DNA of 64,000 bases from Muribaculum intestinale (GCF_002201515.1 NZ_CP021421.1:248001-312000), one strand, 5' to 3'; numbered from the stretch's first letter, positions 8,963 through 18,206 are shown. Made by a program: numbers and translations. Notes: a model not told the origin generated them from the letters alone.

Positions 8963-9034
8963 GGCCCATTCGTCTATCGGTTAGGACGCAAGATTTTCAT
9001 TCTTGAAAGAGGAGTTCGATTCTCCTATGGGCTA
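8963..9034 (+). tRNA. tRNA-Glu (anticodon TTC), copy 1
   Basis: 72 nt with a full cloverleaf: acceptor arm GGCCCAT with ATGGGCT (first pair G-U), anticodon stem CAAGA/TCTTG around loop TTTTCAT (anticodon TTC), and T arm AGGAG-TTCGATT-CTCCT. CCA is not encoded. It is identical over its full length to the second copy at 9391. Confidence 0.96.
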
Positions 9035-9076
9035 CAATCAAAAAACAAAACAATAAAAGATTAAGCATTTTAAGTA

Positions 9077-9340
9077 ATGGCAAACCATAAATCATCTATT
9101 AAGCGTATCCGTCAGACCGAGTCGCGTCGTCTTCACAACCGCTACTACGCCAAGACAGCCCGCAACGCCGTGCGTCGCGTACGCGCCCTCACCGACAAGG
9201 CTGAAGCTGAAGCAGCTCTGCCCAAGGTAAGCGGAATGCTTGACCGTCTGGCTGCAAAGGGTACAATCTCAAAGAACAAGGCATCCAACCTGAAGAGCAA
9301 GCTCGCCCTTCACATCAACAAGCTGGCTGCCAACGCCTAA
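9077..9340 (+). CDS. rpsT: Small ribosomal subunit protein bS20
   Basis: 87 residues, very basic, with the S20 pattern [21 protein letters not shown] and the C-terminal [23 protein letters not shown]. It binds 16S rRNA as a three-helix bundle during 30S assembly. The gene sits between two identical tRNA-Glu genes and shares their promoter; no terminator is seen before the second tRNA, so a single precursor carrying both tRNAs and the mRNA is likely. Confidence 0.97.
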   Translation: MANHKSSIKRIRQTESRRLHNRYYAKTARNAVRRVRALTDKAEAEAALPKVSGMLDRLAAKGTISKNKASNLKSKLALHINKLAANA

Positions 9341-9390
9341 TGACCCTTAATAGAGGATAATGGCTACAACATCCGTGGCCACCATTATCC

Positions 9391-9462
9391 GGCCCATTCG
9401 TCTATCGGTTAGGACGCAAGATTTTCATTCTTGAAAGAGGAGTTCGATTCTCCTATGGGCTA
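9391..9462 (+). tRNA. tRNA-Glu (anticodon TTC), copy 2
   Basis: Same 72-nt sequence and structure as the copy at 8963. It follows rpsT by 50 bases and is followed by a strong terminator. The identity suggests recent duplication or gene conversion around rpsT. Confidence 0.96.
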
Positions 9463-9482
9463 CTCTCAACTTTGATTTACCC

Positions 9483-9522
9483 ATGGCGCTGTGTCAATAC
9501 TACGACACAGCGCCATTTTTTT
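9483..9522 (+). terminator. Intrinsic terminator after the second tRNA-Glu
   Basis: Perfect 13-bp stem ATGGCGCTGTGTC (9483-9495) with 9504-9516, 8-nt loop, then a run of seven T ending at 9522. Confidence 0.92.
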
Positions 9523-9655
9523 GTAATTCTTCCCTCCGTCATGTCTCCGGAGTCATACAAACCTTTTGCGATGGCAACATGTTGTGACTATAGACAACTG
9601 TTCAAATCAATTTTGCACAGCATACAGACATAATCAAGTTAAAAATTTTACAGAC

Positions 9656-9832
9656 ATGAATACTAAAAAAGATGACAAACGCGACACACGCATCAAGTCG
9701 CAGACTCCCGGAGAACAGGTTGACCACTATAGCGACCCCACGGAAGCAGCCGTGAAACAGGAGACCGAATCGCTCAACAGTCTCGGCGCTCAGGAAAATC
9801 AGGCGGCAGGCCCGCGCACTATCCTCAAATAA
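9656..9832 (+). CDS. Small hydrophilic protein of unknown function
   Basis: 58 residues from the ATG at 9656; an upstream in-frame ATG at 9566 would give a less plausible, longer N-terminus. The protein is highly charged and without hydrophobic segments (NTKKDDKRDTRIKSQTPGE ... AAGPRTILK), probably disordered. It stands alone between the tRNA terminator and the glyS promoter, with its own downstream hairpin. No family recognised. Confidence 0.55.
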   Translation: MNTKKDDKRDTRIKSQTPGEQVDHYSDPTEAAVKQETESLNSLGAQENQAAGPRTILK

Positions 9833-9853
9833 CCGGAATTTAAATACATTCAG

Positions 9854-9878
9854 GGCAGACGCATATGCATCTGCCTTT
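9854..9878 (+). terminator. Hairpin terminator after the 58-codon gene
   Basis: GGGCAGACGCAT/ATGCATCTGCC pairs with one wobble, followed by a short T run that also forms part of the -33 box of the glyS promoter. Confidence 0.6.
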
Positions 9879-9906
9879 GTCATATCCGCAGAAAACATTA
9901 TCTTTG
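9876..9906 (+). promoter_or_regulatory. Promoter of glyS
   Basis: -33 TTTG (9876-9879), 19-nt spacer, -7 TATCTTTG (9899-9906). The -33 box overlaps the 3' end of the preceding terminator hairpin. Confidence 0.8.
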
Positions 9907-9940
9907 CTCTCTGAAAATATTGAAAATCATACATACAATC

Positions 9941-11485
9941 ATGGCTCAACAAGAAGATCAGTTTAAGAAGATAGTGTCACATGCCAAAGAATATGGCTTC
10001 GTGTTCCCCTCAAGCGAGATATACGACGGACTGTCAGCAGTTTACGACTACGGGCAGAACGGTGTAGAGTTGAAAAACAACATCAAGCGATATTGGTGGG
10101 ACTCCATGACCCTGCTCCACGACAATATCGTAGGCATTGACTCGGCCATCTTCATGCATCCCACTATCTGGAAGGCCTCGGGCCATGTGGATGCCTTCAA
10201 TGACCCTCTGATCGACAACAAAGACTCAAAGAAGCGCTATCGCGCCGACGTGCTAATCGAAGAACAGATAGCCAAATACGACGACAAAATCGAGAAAGAG
10301 GTGGCCAAGGCTGCAAAACGTTTCGGCGACAGCTTCGACGCCGAGCTATTCCGTCAGACCAATCCACGCGTTCTTGAGCACAAGGCCAAGCGCGACGCAC
10401 TCCACGAGCGCTTCGCACAGGCCATGAACGACAACGACCTCGACGCACTCCGCCAGATTATCATCGACGAAGAGATTGTCGACCCGATTTCCGGCACCAA
10501 GAACTGGACCGAGGTACGTCAGTTCAACCTCATGTTCCGCACTGAGATGGGCTCTACCGCCGACGGTGCCATGACCGTATACCTCCGTCCGGAGACAGCA
10601 CAGGGCATATTTGTAAACTATCTCAATGTTCAGAAAACCGGACGTATGCGCATACCTTTCGGCATCGCACAGATTGGCAAGGCTTTCCGCAACGAGATTG
10701 TGGCCCGTCAGTTTATCTTCCGCATGCGCGAGTTCGAACAGATGGAGATGCAGTTCTTCGTGCGTCCCGGTCAGGAACTCGAATGGTTCAAAAACTGGAA
10801 GGAGACACGTCTGAAATGGCACAAGGCCCTCGGTCTCGGCGACGCCAAGTACCGCTACCACGACCACGAGAAGCTCGCTCACTACGCAAATGCCGCCACC
10901 GACATCGAGTTCGAGATGCCTTTCGGATTCAAGGAGGTAGAGGGTATCCACTCTCGTACCAACTTCGACCTCTCGCAGCATGAGAAATTCTCAGGCAAGA
11001 AGATACAGTACTTCGACCCCGAGCTCAACGAAAGCTACACACCCTACGTCATTGAGACCTCAATCGGAGTCGACCGCATGTTCCTCTCAGTGCTCTGTTC
11101 AAGCTACGAAGAACAGGAACTCGAAGGCGGCGACAAGCGTGTGGTACTCCACCTCCCGCCGGCACTCGCTCCCGTCAAGTGCGCCGTAATGCCCCTCGTG
11201 CGCAAAGACGGTCTGCCCGAAAAGGCTCGCGAGATTGTCAACGACCTGAAATTTGACTTCCCCACCCACTACGAGGAGAAAGACTCAATCGGCAAGCGCT
11301 ACCGCCGTCAGGACGCCATCGGAACACCTTTCTGCGTGACTGTCGACCACCAGACACTTGAAGACAACACCGTAACCCTGCGCGAACGCGACTCGATGGA
11401 ACAGAAGCGCGTAAAGGTTGAGGATCTCCACCGCCTCATCCACGATACAGTAAGCATCAACTCACTGCTCCGCAAACTCGGCTAA
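9941..11485 (+). CDS. glyS: Glycine--tRNA ligase (alpha2 type)
   Basis: 514 residues from the ATG at 9941, chosen over an in-frame start at 9920 because MAQQEDQFKKIVSHAKEYGFVFPSSEIY is the family N-terminus and the length fits. Class II motifs are visible: motif 2 around GKAFRNEIVARQFIFRMREFEQME and motif 3 around ETSIGVDRMFLSVL. The C-terminal anticodon-binding domain follows (APVKCAVMPLVRKDGL). It charges tRNA-Gly. Own promoter and a short intergenic gap to lemA. Confidence 0.97.
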   Translation: MAQQEDQFKKIVSHAKEYGFVFPSSEIYDGLSAVYDYGQNGVELKNNIKRYWWDSMTLLHDNIVGIDSAIFMHPTIWKASGHVDAFNDPLIDNKDSKKRYRADVLIEEQIAKYDDKIEKEVAKAAKRFGDSFDAELFRQTNPRVLEHKAKRDALHERFAQAMNDNDLDALRQIIIDEEIVDPISGTKNWTEVRQFNLMFRTEMGSTADGAMTVYLRPETAQGIFVNYLNVQKTGRMRIPFGIAQIGKAFRNEIVARQFIFRMREFEQMEMQFFVRPGQELEWFKNWKETRLKWHKALGLGDAKYRYHDHEKLAHYANAATDIEFEMPFGFKEVEGIHSRTNFDLSQHEKFSGKKIQYFDPELNESYTPYVIETSIGVDRMFLSVLCSSYEEQELEGGDKRVVLHLPPALAPVKCAVMPLVRKDGLPEKAREIVNDLKFDFPTHYEEKDSIGKRYRRQDAIGTPFCVTVDHQTLEDNTVTLRERDSMEQKRVKVEDLHRLIHDTVSINSLLRKLG

Positions 11486-11538
11486 AGCCGAGCTTGCGGG
11501 CCTGTGGGCCACACACCAAACAATAAAAAGCAAGAATC

Positions 11539-12126
11539 ATGACACTCAAACACCGCATAACAGCCATTGCCACCGGAATGCTCTGCATGGCCGGACTCAG
11601 CTCGTGCAACTACAACTCACTTGTTGACAAGCAGCAGACGGTAGACCAGCAGTGGGCCGAAGTAGAAAACCAGTACCAGCGCCGCAGCGACCTGATACCC
11701 AACCTCGTGGCTACCGTAAAAGGCTATGCCACACATGAGGAGAAGACACTCACCGAAGTGACTCAGGCGCGTGCCAATGCAACGGCCGTAAACATCAATG
11801 CCGATGAACTTACCGAGGAGAATCTCCAGCGCTTCACCGAGGCTCAGAACCAGCTCACCGGCGCTTTGAAGTCACTTCTTGCCGTAAGCGAGGCATATCC
11901 CGACCTCAAGGCTAATGAGAATTTCCGCGACCTGCAGGTGCAGCTCGAAGGTACAGAAAACCGCATTTCAGTAGCGCGAGGGCGCTATACAGAGGCCGTA
12001 AAGGACTACAACACAGCTATAAAGAAATTCCCGACTACCATCTATGCTGGATGGTTTGGATTTACACCCAAGCCTCAGTTCAAAGCCACAGAAGGCGCTC
12101 AGACAGCACCTACAGTAGAATTCTGA
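11539..12126 (+). CDS. lemA: LemA family lipoprotein
   Basis: 195 residues. The N-terminus has a lipoprotein-type signal ending LSSC, and the body is the helical LemA core: LVDKQQTVDQQWAEVENQYQRR, DLIPNLVATVKGYA, and the C-terminal YNTAIKKFPTTIYAG...F. LemA proteins are membrane-anchored helical bundles of unknown role, often next to TPM-domain genes; none is present here. It lies 53 bases after glyS and 62 before the FKBP gene, same strand. Confidence 0.93.
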   Translation: MTLKHRITAIATGMLCMAGLSSCNYNSLVDKQQTVDQQWAEVENQYQRRSDLIPNLVATVKGYATHEEKTLTEVTQARANATAVNINADELTEENLQRFTEAQNQLTGALKSLLAVSEAYPDLKANENFRDLQVQLEGTENRISVARGRYTEAVKDYNTAIKKFPTTIYAGWFGFTPKPQFKATEGAQTAPTVEF

Positions 12127-12188
12127 CACCGCAGCCCTCCGCGGCGGCATTCGGAATACTCTCCCGCTCAAATACTCCAATCAAGATA

Positions 12189-12737
12189 ATGAACAGATTA
12201 CCAATATTATTCGCCGGCACGGTACTGATGGCGTCGGCTTTCGCTTCGTGCAAAGGCGACGAGACCACCTGGGACACCTACCGCGAATGGCGCGAAGCCA
12301 ACAACTCCTGGCTTGACGAGCAGGCGGCGCGCACAGAAGAGGGTTCGTCCGACCTCTACTTCACCCGCGTAGTACCACCCTACGACCAGGGCAGCTATGT
12401 GCTCATGCATTGGTTCAACGACCGCTCGCTTACCGCTGGCAACCTGAAGCCCTACTATACATCGACCGTGCATGTAAAATACATCGGACGATTCTACAAC
12501 GGCACGGCATTCGACTCCAGCTACCTGCAGACCGACTCGATATTCGAGACTAAATTAAGCAGCGTAGTGTCAGGATGGCAGATTGCCCTTCAGAACATGC
12601 ATGTAGGCGACTCCTGCGAGGTAGTAATCCCCTACCAGTCGGCCTACGGCTCGACCGGCTACAGCAGTGTGCCACCCTACTCCAACCTTGTATTCCACAT
12701 GAAGCTGAAGGACATACCCGACTGGGAGACACCCTGA
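12189..12737 (+). CDS. FKBP-type peptidyl-prolyl isomerase lipoprotein
   Basis: 182 residues from the ATG at 12189, which begins a lipoprotein signal with Cys21 (MASAFASCKGD). Residues about 90-180 form an FKBP domain: VHVKYIGRFYNGTAFDSSY, VVSGWQIALQNMHVGDSCEVVIP, YGSTGY...SNLVFHMKLKDI. It is expected to assist proline isomerisation in the periplasm; several hydrophobic active-site positions are conserved, but activity is not certain. It ends 17 bases before dnaX. Confidence 0.9.
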   Translation: MNRLPILFAGTVLMASAFASCKGDETTWDTYREWREANNSWLDEQAARTEEGSSDLYFTRVVPPYDQGSYVLMHWFNDRSLTAGNLKPYYTSTVHVKYIGRFYNGTAFDSSYLQTDSIFETKLSSVVSGWQIALQNMHVGDSCEVVIPYQSAYGSTGYSSVPPYSNLVFHMKLKDIPDWETP

Positions 12738-12754
12738 CGCCTATCCATACTCTA

Positions 12755-14566
12755 ATGGAAAACTATATCGTATCGGCACGCAAATACCGTCCGTCGACAT
12801 TTGCAAGCGTAGTCGGACAGAAGGCTCTCACCGCCACTCTGCGCAACTCAATCAGCAAAAACCGATTGGCCCACGCCTATCTATTCTGCGGGTCACGCGG
12901 AGTAGGCAAGACCTCCTGTGCGCGAATATTTGCCAAAACCATCAATTGCCGCCACCGCAATGCCGACGGAGAGGCATGCAACGAGTGCGATTCATGCCGC
13001 GAATTCAACAAGGGCGCGTCGCTTAACATCGTAGAACTCGACGCCGCATCCAACAACGGTATCGACGATATGAAAAATATCATCGACCAGGTGCAGGTGC
13101 CTCCGGTCAATGCCGATTACCGCGTGTTTATAATCGACGAGGTGCACATGCTCTCCAACGCGGCTTTCAATGCATTTCTGAAGACACTTGAAGAGCCACC
13201 GTCGTATGTCGTGTTCATTCTGGCCACGACAGAGAAGCACAAGGTGCTCCCTACCATTCTGTCGCGATGCCAGATTTATGACTTCAACAGAATCACCATA
13301 CAGGATATGGTCGACCATCTGTCGTATGTGGCCACGCAGGAAGGTATAATCGCCGAACCGGCTGCCCTCAATGTCATAGCACGCAAAGCCGACGGAGCCA
13401 TGCGCGACGCACTGTCGATTTTCGACCAGGTGGCGGCCTCGTCGATGGGCAACGTGACATATGCCTCGGCAATCGACAATCTCAACATACTCGACTACGA
13501 ATACTACAACCGACTCATCGAGGCGTTTCTGACAGGCAACATCGTAGATGCACTGCTCATTTACAAAGAGATACGCGAGAAAGGATTTGATTCACTATTC
13601 TTCATAAACGGCCTCGCACAGCATCTGCGCGACCTCATGGTGGCCGGCAATCCCAAGACAATGTGTCTGCTTGAGGCAAGCGACCAGACCCGCGAAGCGC
13701 TTGCCAAAGTAGCTGCAAAGTGTCAGCCGACATTCATTTACAACGCTATTTCACTCTGCAACAAGGCCGACCTTGACTACCGCACAGCATCAAACAAGCA
13801 GCTGCTTGTCGAGCTGACTCTAATCAAGCTGTGCCAATTGCTCAGCCCTTCACCGCATGAAAGCGGCGCCGGAAAAGGGCAGTTGCGTCCGATAAAACCA
13901 TCGGCACAAGCGCCGCAGGCAACAACGACAGCCACCACTGCACCGCAACCTATAGCCTCCGACCAACAGGCAACCTACGGAAACCGACAGGCTACACCGC
14001 AACAGCCGACACCGGCAGCCTCCCCTGACAGGAATAACAATATGCCTACTGCGCCGGCCATGCCTCGCCCGACTGTTGCCATGCCTCGCGGCAAGATGCC
14101 GGTCATCGGTGGTATTCCCGGATTTTCAATCACCAATCCAAAGGGCAACACTCAGTCATCCGATAATGCGGCGGCAACCCCTCAGACCTCGGCCCAACAG
14201 CGCTCGGAGAAATTTACCGACGAGGAATTTGCCGAAGCATGGCAACAGATTATCGACAGCCATCCTACCGAGCAACTCCTAACAAACGCCATGCGCAACG
14301 CCCGTCCGCGCCGCCACAACGAATACCACTTTATCGCGACCGTAGAGAGCGAAGCCATCGAGGGGAGCATTATATCGAACCTCGGCATGCTGCTTGGCGA
14401 ACTGCGCAACCGTCTCAAAAATGATATGGTACAGCTGTCAATCGAGCTCAACAAGGGACAGGCCACGGCAACATCGCTCACCGACTCGGAATTCTACTCT
14501 GTGCTGCGCAAAAAATGTCCCTATCTCAACACCATGATTCAGGACATGCACATCACTCTGATATAA
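12755..14566 (+). CDS. dnaX: DNA polymerase III subunit gamma/tau
   Basis: 603 residues from the ATG at 12755. AAA+ clamp-loader ATPase: Walker A GSRGVGKT (46-53), zinc-binding Cys at 65, 75, 78 and 81, Walker B IIDEVH (126-131), and sensor ILATTEKHK. A Pro/Gln/Thr-rich linker (about 370-480) leads to a C-terminal tau-like domain. It loads the sliding clamp at the replication fork. No obvious poly-A slippery site for a short gamma form was noticed. A convergent terminator separates it from fmt. Confidence 0.96.
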   Translation: MENYIVSARKYRPSTFASVVGQKALTATLRNSISKNRLAHAYLFCGSRGVGKTSCARIFAKTINCRHRNADGEACNECDSCREFNKGASLNIVELDAASNNGIDDMKNIIDQVQVPPVNADYRVFIIDEVHMLSNAAFNAFLKTLEEPPSYVVFILATTEKHKVLPTILSRCQIYDFNRITIQDMVDHLSYVATQEGIIAEPAALNVIARKADGAMRDALSIFDQVAASSMGNVTYASAIDNLNILDYEYYNRLIEAFLTGNIVDALLIYKEIREKGFDSLFFINGLAQHLRDLMVAGNPKTMCLLEASDQTREALAKVAAKCQPTFIYNAISLCNKADLDYRTASNKQLLVELTLIKLCQLLSPSPHESGAGKGQLRPIKPSAQAPQATTTATTAPQPIASDQQATYGNRQATPQQPTPAASPDRNNNMPTAPAMPRPTVAMPRGKMPVIGGIPGFSITNPKGNTQSSDNAAATPQTSAQQRSEKFTDEEFAEAWQQIIDSHPTEQLLTNAMRNARPRRHNEYHFIATVESEAIEGSIISNLGMLLGELRNRLKNDMVQLSIELNKGQATATSLTDSEFYSVLRKKCPYLNTMIQDMHITLI

Positions 14567-14590
14567 GACAGAAAGAGGCCCACAAAATAC

Positions 14591-14630
14591 TGAACTGCAC
14601 CCCGGGAGTAAAATTCCGGAGTGCAGTTCA
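14591..14630. terminator. Bidirectional terminator between dnaX and fmt
   Basis: Inverted repeat TGAACTGCAC...GTGCAGTTCA extended by CCGG pairs (14591-14607 with 14614-14630), placed between the convergent stop codons of dnaX and fmt. Confidence 0.75.
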
Positions 14631-14655
14631 AATTTTATCCGCAGACAAATAATAA

Positions 14656-15627
14656 CTACATAGAGGCCAGACGGTATCCGCGGAGAAATTCGTCGGACTG
14701 CATGCGCCGCTTGCCAGCCGGCTGCAGCGACAATATCTCAATCCATCCGTTAGTTGCAGAAACAAACAGACGGCCTCCGGCTGTGTATATAGTTCCCGGT
14801 GTACCAACCTGGGGCATAGCAGAAACGACATCCGTGCCATCAATCAGCGCTGTCGCAAACACCTTGACATTAATCGGCTCACCACCATCCTCGCGAGGAA
14901 GCAGAGCCCATGCCGCAGGATAAGGCGACAGTCCGCGCACGTGATTATGTATCTCGCGTGCGGTACGGCTCCAGTCGATACGGCATGTCTCCTTGAAAAT
15001 CTTCGGAGCCGAAGTAGGCTCACCCTCAAGCGCATCCTGAGGCATCGAGGATAGATTTCCGGCAAGAATGCGGTCGACGGTGTCTATCGTAAGGTCGGCA
15101 CCGAGCATCATCAGGCGGTCGTGCACATCGCCAACGCATTCGTCAGGCCCTATGGAGATACTCTTTTGGTCAATAACATCGCCTGTGTCAATCTCATGCT
15201 TGAGGAAGAATGTTGTCACGCCGGTCTCAGTATCTCCGTTCATGACAGCCCAGTTGATGGGCGCGGCGCCACGATATCGCGGAAGCAGAGAGGCATGGAG
15301 ATTAAATGTGCCATAGCGAGGCATCGACCACACCACTTCGGGGAGCATACGGAAGGCGATGACGATAAAGAGATCGGCATCGAGCGAACGGAGCTGCTCT
15401 ACGAACTCAGGCGCTTTCAGCTTCGGGGGCTGCATCAAGAAAAGCCCCTTCTCCTCGGCATACTGCTTCACCGGCGAATGCAGCATCTTGTGGCCGCGTC
15501 CGGCCGGTTTGTCGGGCATGGTCACGACTCCTACCACATTATATCCGCCCTCTACCAGACGGCGCAGGCTCTCGACCGCAAAATCGGGAGTGCCGAGAAA
15601 TACTATCTTAAGGTCTTTCTTATCCAT
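14656..15627 (-). CDS. fmt: Methionyl-tRNA formyltransferase
   Basis: 323 residues from the ATG at 15627 (DKKDLKIVFLGTPDFAVESL); a longer in-frame start at 15741 would add 38 residues that overlap the rpmA terminator. Formyltransferase motif LHASLLPRYRGAAP begins at residue 110 with catalytic His111, and D147TGD follows. The C-terminal domain (PINVKVFATAL...QPAGKRRMQSDEFLRG) binds initiator tRNA. It formylates Met-tRNA for initiation. Transcribed toward dnaX, downstream of rplU-rpmA. Confidence 0.96.
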   Translation of the reverse strand: MDKKDLKIVFLGTPDFAVESLRRLVEGGYNVVGVVTMPDKPAGRGHKMLHSPVKQYAEEKGLFLMQPPKLKAPEFVEQLRSLDADLFIVIAFRMLPEVVWSMPRYGTFNLHASLLPRYRGAAPINWAVMNGDTETGVTTFFLKHEIDTGDVIDQKSISIGPDECVGDVHDRLMMLGADLTIDTVDRILAGNLSSMPQDALEGEPTSAPKIFKETCRIDWSRTAREIHNHVRGLSPYPAAWALLPREDGGEPINVKVFATALIDGTDVVSAMPQVGTPGTIYTAGGRLFVSATNGWIEILSLQPAGKRRMQSDEFLRGYRLASM

Positions 15628-15697
15628 CGTAATATAAACGCCGCAAATCGGCATAATCCGATTTGCAAGGCTGTACATGTTTTTAGTTTCCTTATAG

Positions 15698-15740
15698 AAA
15701 AGGGCGCACACCGCGTCGGGATTGACGGGGAATGCGCCCA
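15698..15740 (-). terminator. Terminator of rplU-rpmA
   Basis: On the minus strand GGGCGCA...TGCGCCC (15733-15739 with 15702-15708) followed by TTTT. The long loop makes it moderate in strength. It lies 27 bases after rpmA. Confidence 0.6.
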
Positions 15741-15766
15741 AATGGATTAATCAGCAGGTAAAACGC

Positions 15767-16030
15767 TTAGGCTTTAACCTCGGGATCGATGTTGATGAAA
15801 CGACGACCGTTCTTGCCTTCGGTAAATACAACCACGCCGTCAACGAGGGCATAGATTGTGTGATCCTTACCCATGCCTACATTCAGACCGGGATGATGCA
15901 CAGTACCGCGCTGACGCTTGATGATATTGCCCGCTTTAGCGCGCTGACCGCCAAAAATCTTAACACCGAGTCGTTTGCTTTCTGACTCGCGGCCGTTCTT
16001 CGAACTACCTACACCTTTTTTATGTGCCAT
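15767..16030 (-). CDS. rpmA: Large ribosomal subunit protein bL27
   Basis: 87 residues: [22 protein letters not shown] is the conserved L27 N-terminus that reaches the peptidyl-transferase centre; no cleavable N-terminal extension is present. [19 protein letters not shown] follows. It is 20 bases downstream of rplU, the usual pairing. Confidence 0.97.
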   Translation of the reverse strand: MAHKKGVGSSKNGRESESKRLGVKIFGGQRAKAGNIIKRQRGTVHHPGLNVGMGKDHTIYALVDGVVVFTEGKNGRRFINIDPEVKA

Positions 16031-16050
16031 TTTCTTTTAAGATTTGGGGG

Positions 16051-16368
16051 TTAAGCAATTTCTTTGATTACCACTTTGGTGAAGCACTGGCGATGGCCGT
16101 TTTTGCGGCGATAGCCTTTGCGGCGCTTCTTCTTGAATACGATAACCTTATCGCCCTTCACGAGGGGAACGGTTACTTCGCATACTACCTTTACTCCTTC
16201 AACGGTAGGAGCACCGACCTTAACGTCACCGTCGGCGTCTACGAGGAGAACGCGGTCAAACTCTACGGTCTCACCCTCTTTCTTGTCATCGCCGAGATAG
16301 TGAACATACAGGAACTTGCCGGCCTCAGCCTTGAACTGCTGTCCCTGAATTTCTACAATTGCGTACAT
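16051..16368 (-). CDS. rplU: Large ribosomal subunit protein bL21
   Basis: 105 residues: [20 protein letters not shown] and the C-terminal [21 protein letters not shown] are L21 signatures. It binds 23S rRNA. It is the first gene of the rplU-rpmA operon; its promoter is about 90 bases upstream, leaving a leader with a small hairpin (around 16397-16412) that could serve control, although no known L21 leader motif was recognised. Confidence 0.97.
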   Translation of the reverse strand: MYAIVEIQGQQFKAEAGKFLYVHYLGDDKKEGETVEFDRVLLVDADGDVKVGAPTVEGVKVVCEVTVPLVKGDKVIVFKKKRRKGYRRKNGHRQCFTKVVIKEIA

Positions 16369-16453
16369 TTAACTTATTAATGTAATGATGGTTAACTCCG
16401 TCAGGCGAGGCGTCAACGCCTTCTTCTACGAGCCCGTGCGGAAAAATTGCCCA

Positions 16454-16484
16454 CAAAGTTACCGTTTTCTACACTCATATCCAA
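16454..16484 (-). promoter_or_regulatory. Promoter of rplU-rpmA
   Basis: Minus strand -7 TAACTTTG (16454-16461) and a TTG at 16482-16484 with a 20-nt spacer. The leader to the rplU ATG is about 80 nt. Confidence 0.7.
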
Positions 16485-16489
16485 GCAAT

Positions 16490-16528
16490 TTCGCCCGTTT
16501 TTTCAGAATTTTCCAAAAAACGGGCGAA
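16490..16528 (-). terminator. Perfect 14-bp inverted repeat, likely terminator of the DUF362 gene
   Basis: TTCGCCCGTTTTTT (16490-16503) pairs with 16515-16528 around an 11-nt loop. It lies 17 bases beyond the DUF362 stop codon and directly before the rplU -33 box. A/T pairs lie inside the stem rather than in a free tail, so function is inferred. Confidence 0.6.
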
Positions 16529-16544
16529 ATTACCAGATATAATC

Positions 16545-17537
16545 TTATTCCAAAGTCACCAGAGTGTACTTTTGAGAGCCTATACCGAGCTTTTCGGCAG
16601 CATCGAGAATATGTGTACCCTGTCGTGAGTTGATGCGTTCGATCAGCGCGGCCTTGCCGGGGTCTTCCGAGTTGACGACCATGTCGACACATGCGCGGTC
16701 AAGCGCCACAGGATCGAGCGAGGCAAGAATGCCAATATCGCCCATTTCGGGAGCATCCGGATTACCATTGCAATCGCAGTCTACCGACAACCGGTTGGCC
16801 ACATTGATAAAGAGCTTCTTATCACCATACATATCAAACACTGACTTGCATGCGTCGGCCATCGACTCAAGAAACGCAGTCTGCTCGGCTATGTTATCCC
16901 AAAGTACAGCCGGATCGGAAACCTTGCCGGCCGAGTGCACATATGCTTTGCCGTCGGCCGAGGCAATACCGATAGCCACATTTTTCAGCGCACCACCGAA
17001 TCCGCCCATCGCATGCCCTTTGAAATGAGAGAGCACAACGAGAAAATCATAATCGGCAAGATGGCGTCCCACGAGATTCTTGTCGAGACGCAGTCCCCCG
17101 TCGACCACAAGAGCCGTGTCGCCGTCGGCGTCCATGATGTCAACATTCGCGATGGCTGTGTAGCCATGCACCTCGGCAGCCTTGAGATGGTCGGCGGTAG
17201 TAGACCGGTTGCCGCCATATGCGGTGTTACACTCTACAATCGTACCTTTCACCTCGTTGACAAACGGAGCTATAAGCGCGGGACTCAGATGGTTGCTTTT
17301 ACCCGATTCGCCGGTTGAGATTTTCACTGCTACATTTGTGCCGTCGGCCTTGCGCCCAAGGGCATGGTATATCTTCAAAATATTTTCGGGATTGATATCC
17401 CTGATGTAATACACCACAGGCACTGAATCGGCCTGCCCGACGTCACCGGAATTGCCGGCATTGGCCCTGGATGAGCAGGAACAGATACCCGTCATAGCCA
17501 CAACGGCCAGCATTGACAACAAAATTACTTTCTTCAT
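16545..17537 (-). CDS. DUF362 domain lipoprotein
   Basis: 330 residues with a lipoprotein-type signal (MTGICSCSS). The body matches DUF362: VAVKISTGESGKSNHLSP, GTIVECNTAYGGNRST, FLVVLSHFKGHAMGGFGGALKNVAIG, and a Cys-containing DVDCDCNGNPDAPEMGDIGIL segment. In other members the domain is fused to 4Fe-4S ferredoxin modules; here only the DUF362 part is present and only a few Cys remain, so a redox role is uncertain. It follows ruvC by 51 bases. Confidence 0.88.
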   Translation of the reverse strand: MKKVILLSMLAVVAMTGICSCSSRANAGNSGDVGQADSVPVVYYIRDINPENILKIYHALGRKADGTNVAVKISTGESGKSNHLSPALIAPFVNEVKGTIVECNTAYGGNRSTTADHLKAAEVHGYTAIANVDIMDADGDTALVVDGGLRLDKNLVGRHLADYDFLVVLSHFKGHAMGGFGGALKNVAIGIASADGKAYVHSAGKVSDPAVLWDNIAEQTAFLESMADACKSVFDMYGDKKLFINVANRLSVDCDCNGNPDAPEMGDIGILASLDPVALDRACVDMVVNSEDPGKAALIERINSRQGTHILDAAEKLGIGSQKYTLVTLE

Positions 17538-17588
17538 ACCATAATCTATTTAGCGTTACAAAACAATCATGACAGATGCCGTCGCCAA

Positions 17589-18206
17589 TTATCTTACTCT
17601 ATCGGGATTTTTTGCGATAAAGTCCTTCCACGATTTCGGGCCGCGCGCTATCGCCGGCTTCTTCGACTCATAAAAGTGACACAATGCAGCCGCAAGCGCA
17701 TCGGTGGCGTCAAGTTCGGGGAGAATGCTTTCGCGCGATATATCCAGTATGCGGCGCAACATCTCCTGCACCTGCTCCTTGGAAGCGGCGCCATTACCGG
17801 TAATAGCCATTTTAATCAGGCGAGGCTCATACTCGGTGATACACACATCGCGGCTTATGGCTGCGGCCATAGCCACTCCCTGCGCACGCCCAAGCTTGAG
17901 CATCGACTGCACATTCTTGCCGAAAAATGGCGCCTCAATGGCCATCTCATCGGGAAGATACTGCTCTATAATGCCGGTCACACGCCTGAATATATGGCCC
18001 AGACGCAGATAATGACTGTCAAACTTATTGAGCTTTATCACACCCATGGCTATCATGGACGGTTTGCCGCGGCGCACACCGAGTATGCCGTAGCCCATCA
18101 CATTGGTGCCCGGATCTATTCCTATTATTATACGTTCCCACTCGCGCAGAGCCTCGTTGCGGCATCGTCCCGAGGCGGCTTGCGACGCCGCCGACAGGTC
18201 AGACAC
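17589..18206 (-). CDS. ruvC: Holliday junction resolvase RuvC
   Basis: 205 residues. RNase H-fold resolvase: [15 protein letters not shown] with catalytic Asp31, [22 protein letters not shown] with the conserved Glu, and the C-terminal acidic pair in [13 protein letters not shown]. It cuts four-way junctions with RuvAB. About 25 residues precede the usual start of the fold, so the true start may be downstream of 18206; the chosen ATG overlaps the DUF4286 gene by 8 bases. Confidence 0.95.
   Translation of the reverse strand: MSDLSAASQAASGRCRNEALREWERIIIGIDPGTNVMGYGILGVRRGKPSMIAMGVIKLNKFDSHYLRLGHIFRRVTGIIEQYLPDEMAIEAPFFGKNVQSMLKLGRAQGVAMAAAISRDVCITEYEPRLIKMAITGNGAASKEQVQEMLRRILDISRESILPELDATDALAAALCHFYESKKPAIARGPKSWKDFIAKNPDRVR

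Noticed and set aside
14041..14200. Programmed frameshift site in dnaX
   Set aside because: No A-rich slippery heptamer with a following stem was seen in the linker region.
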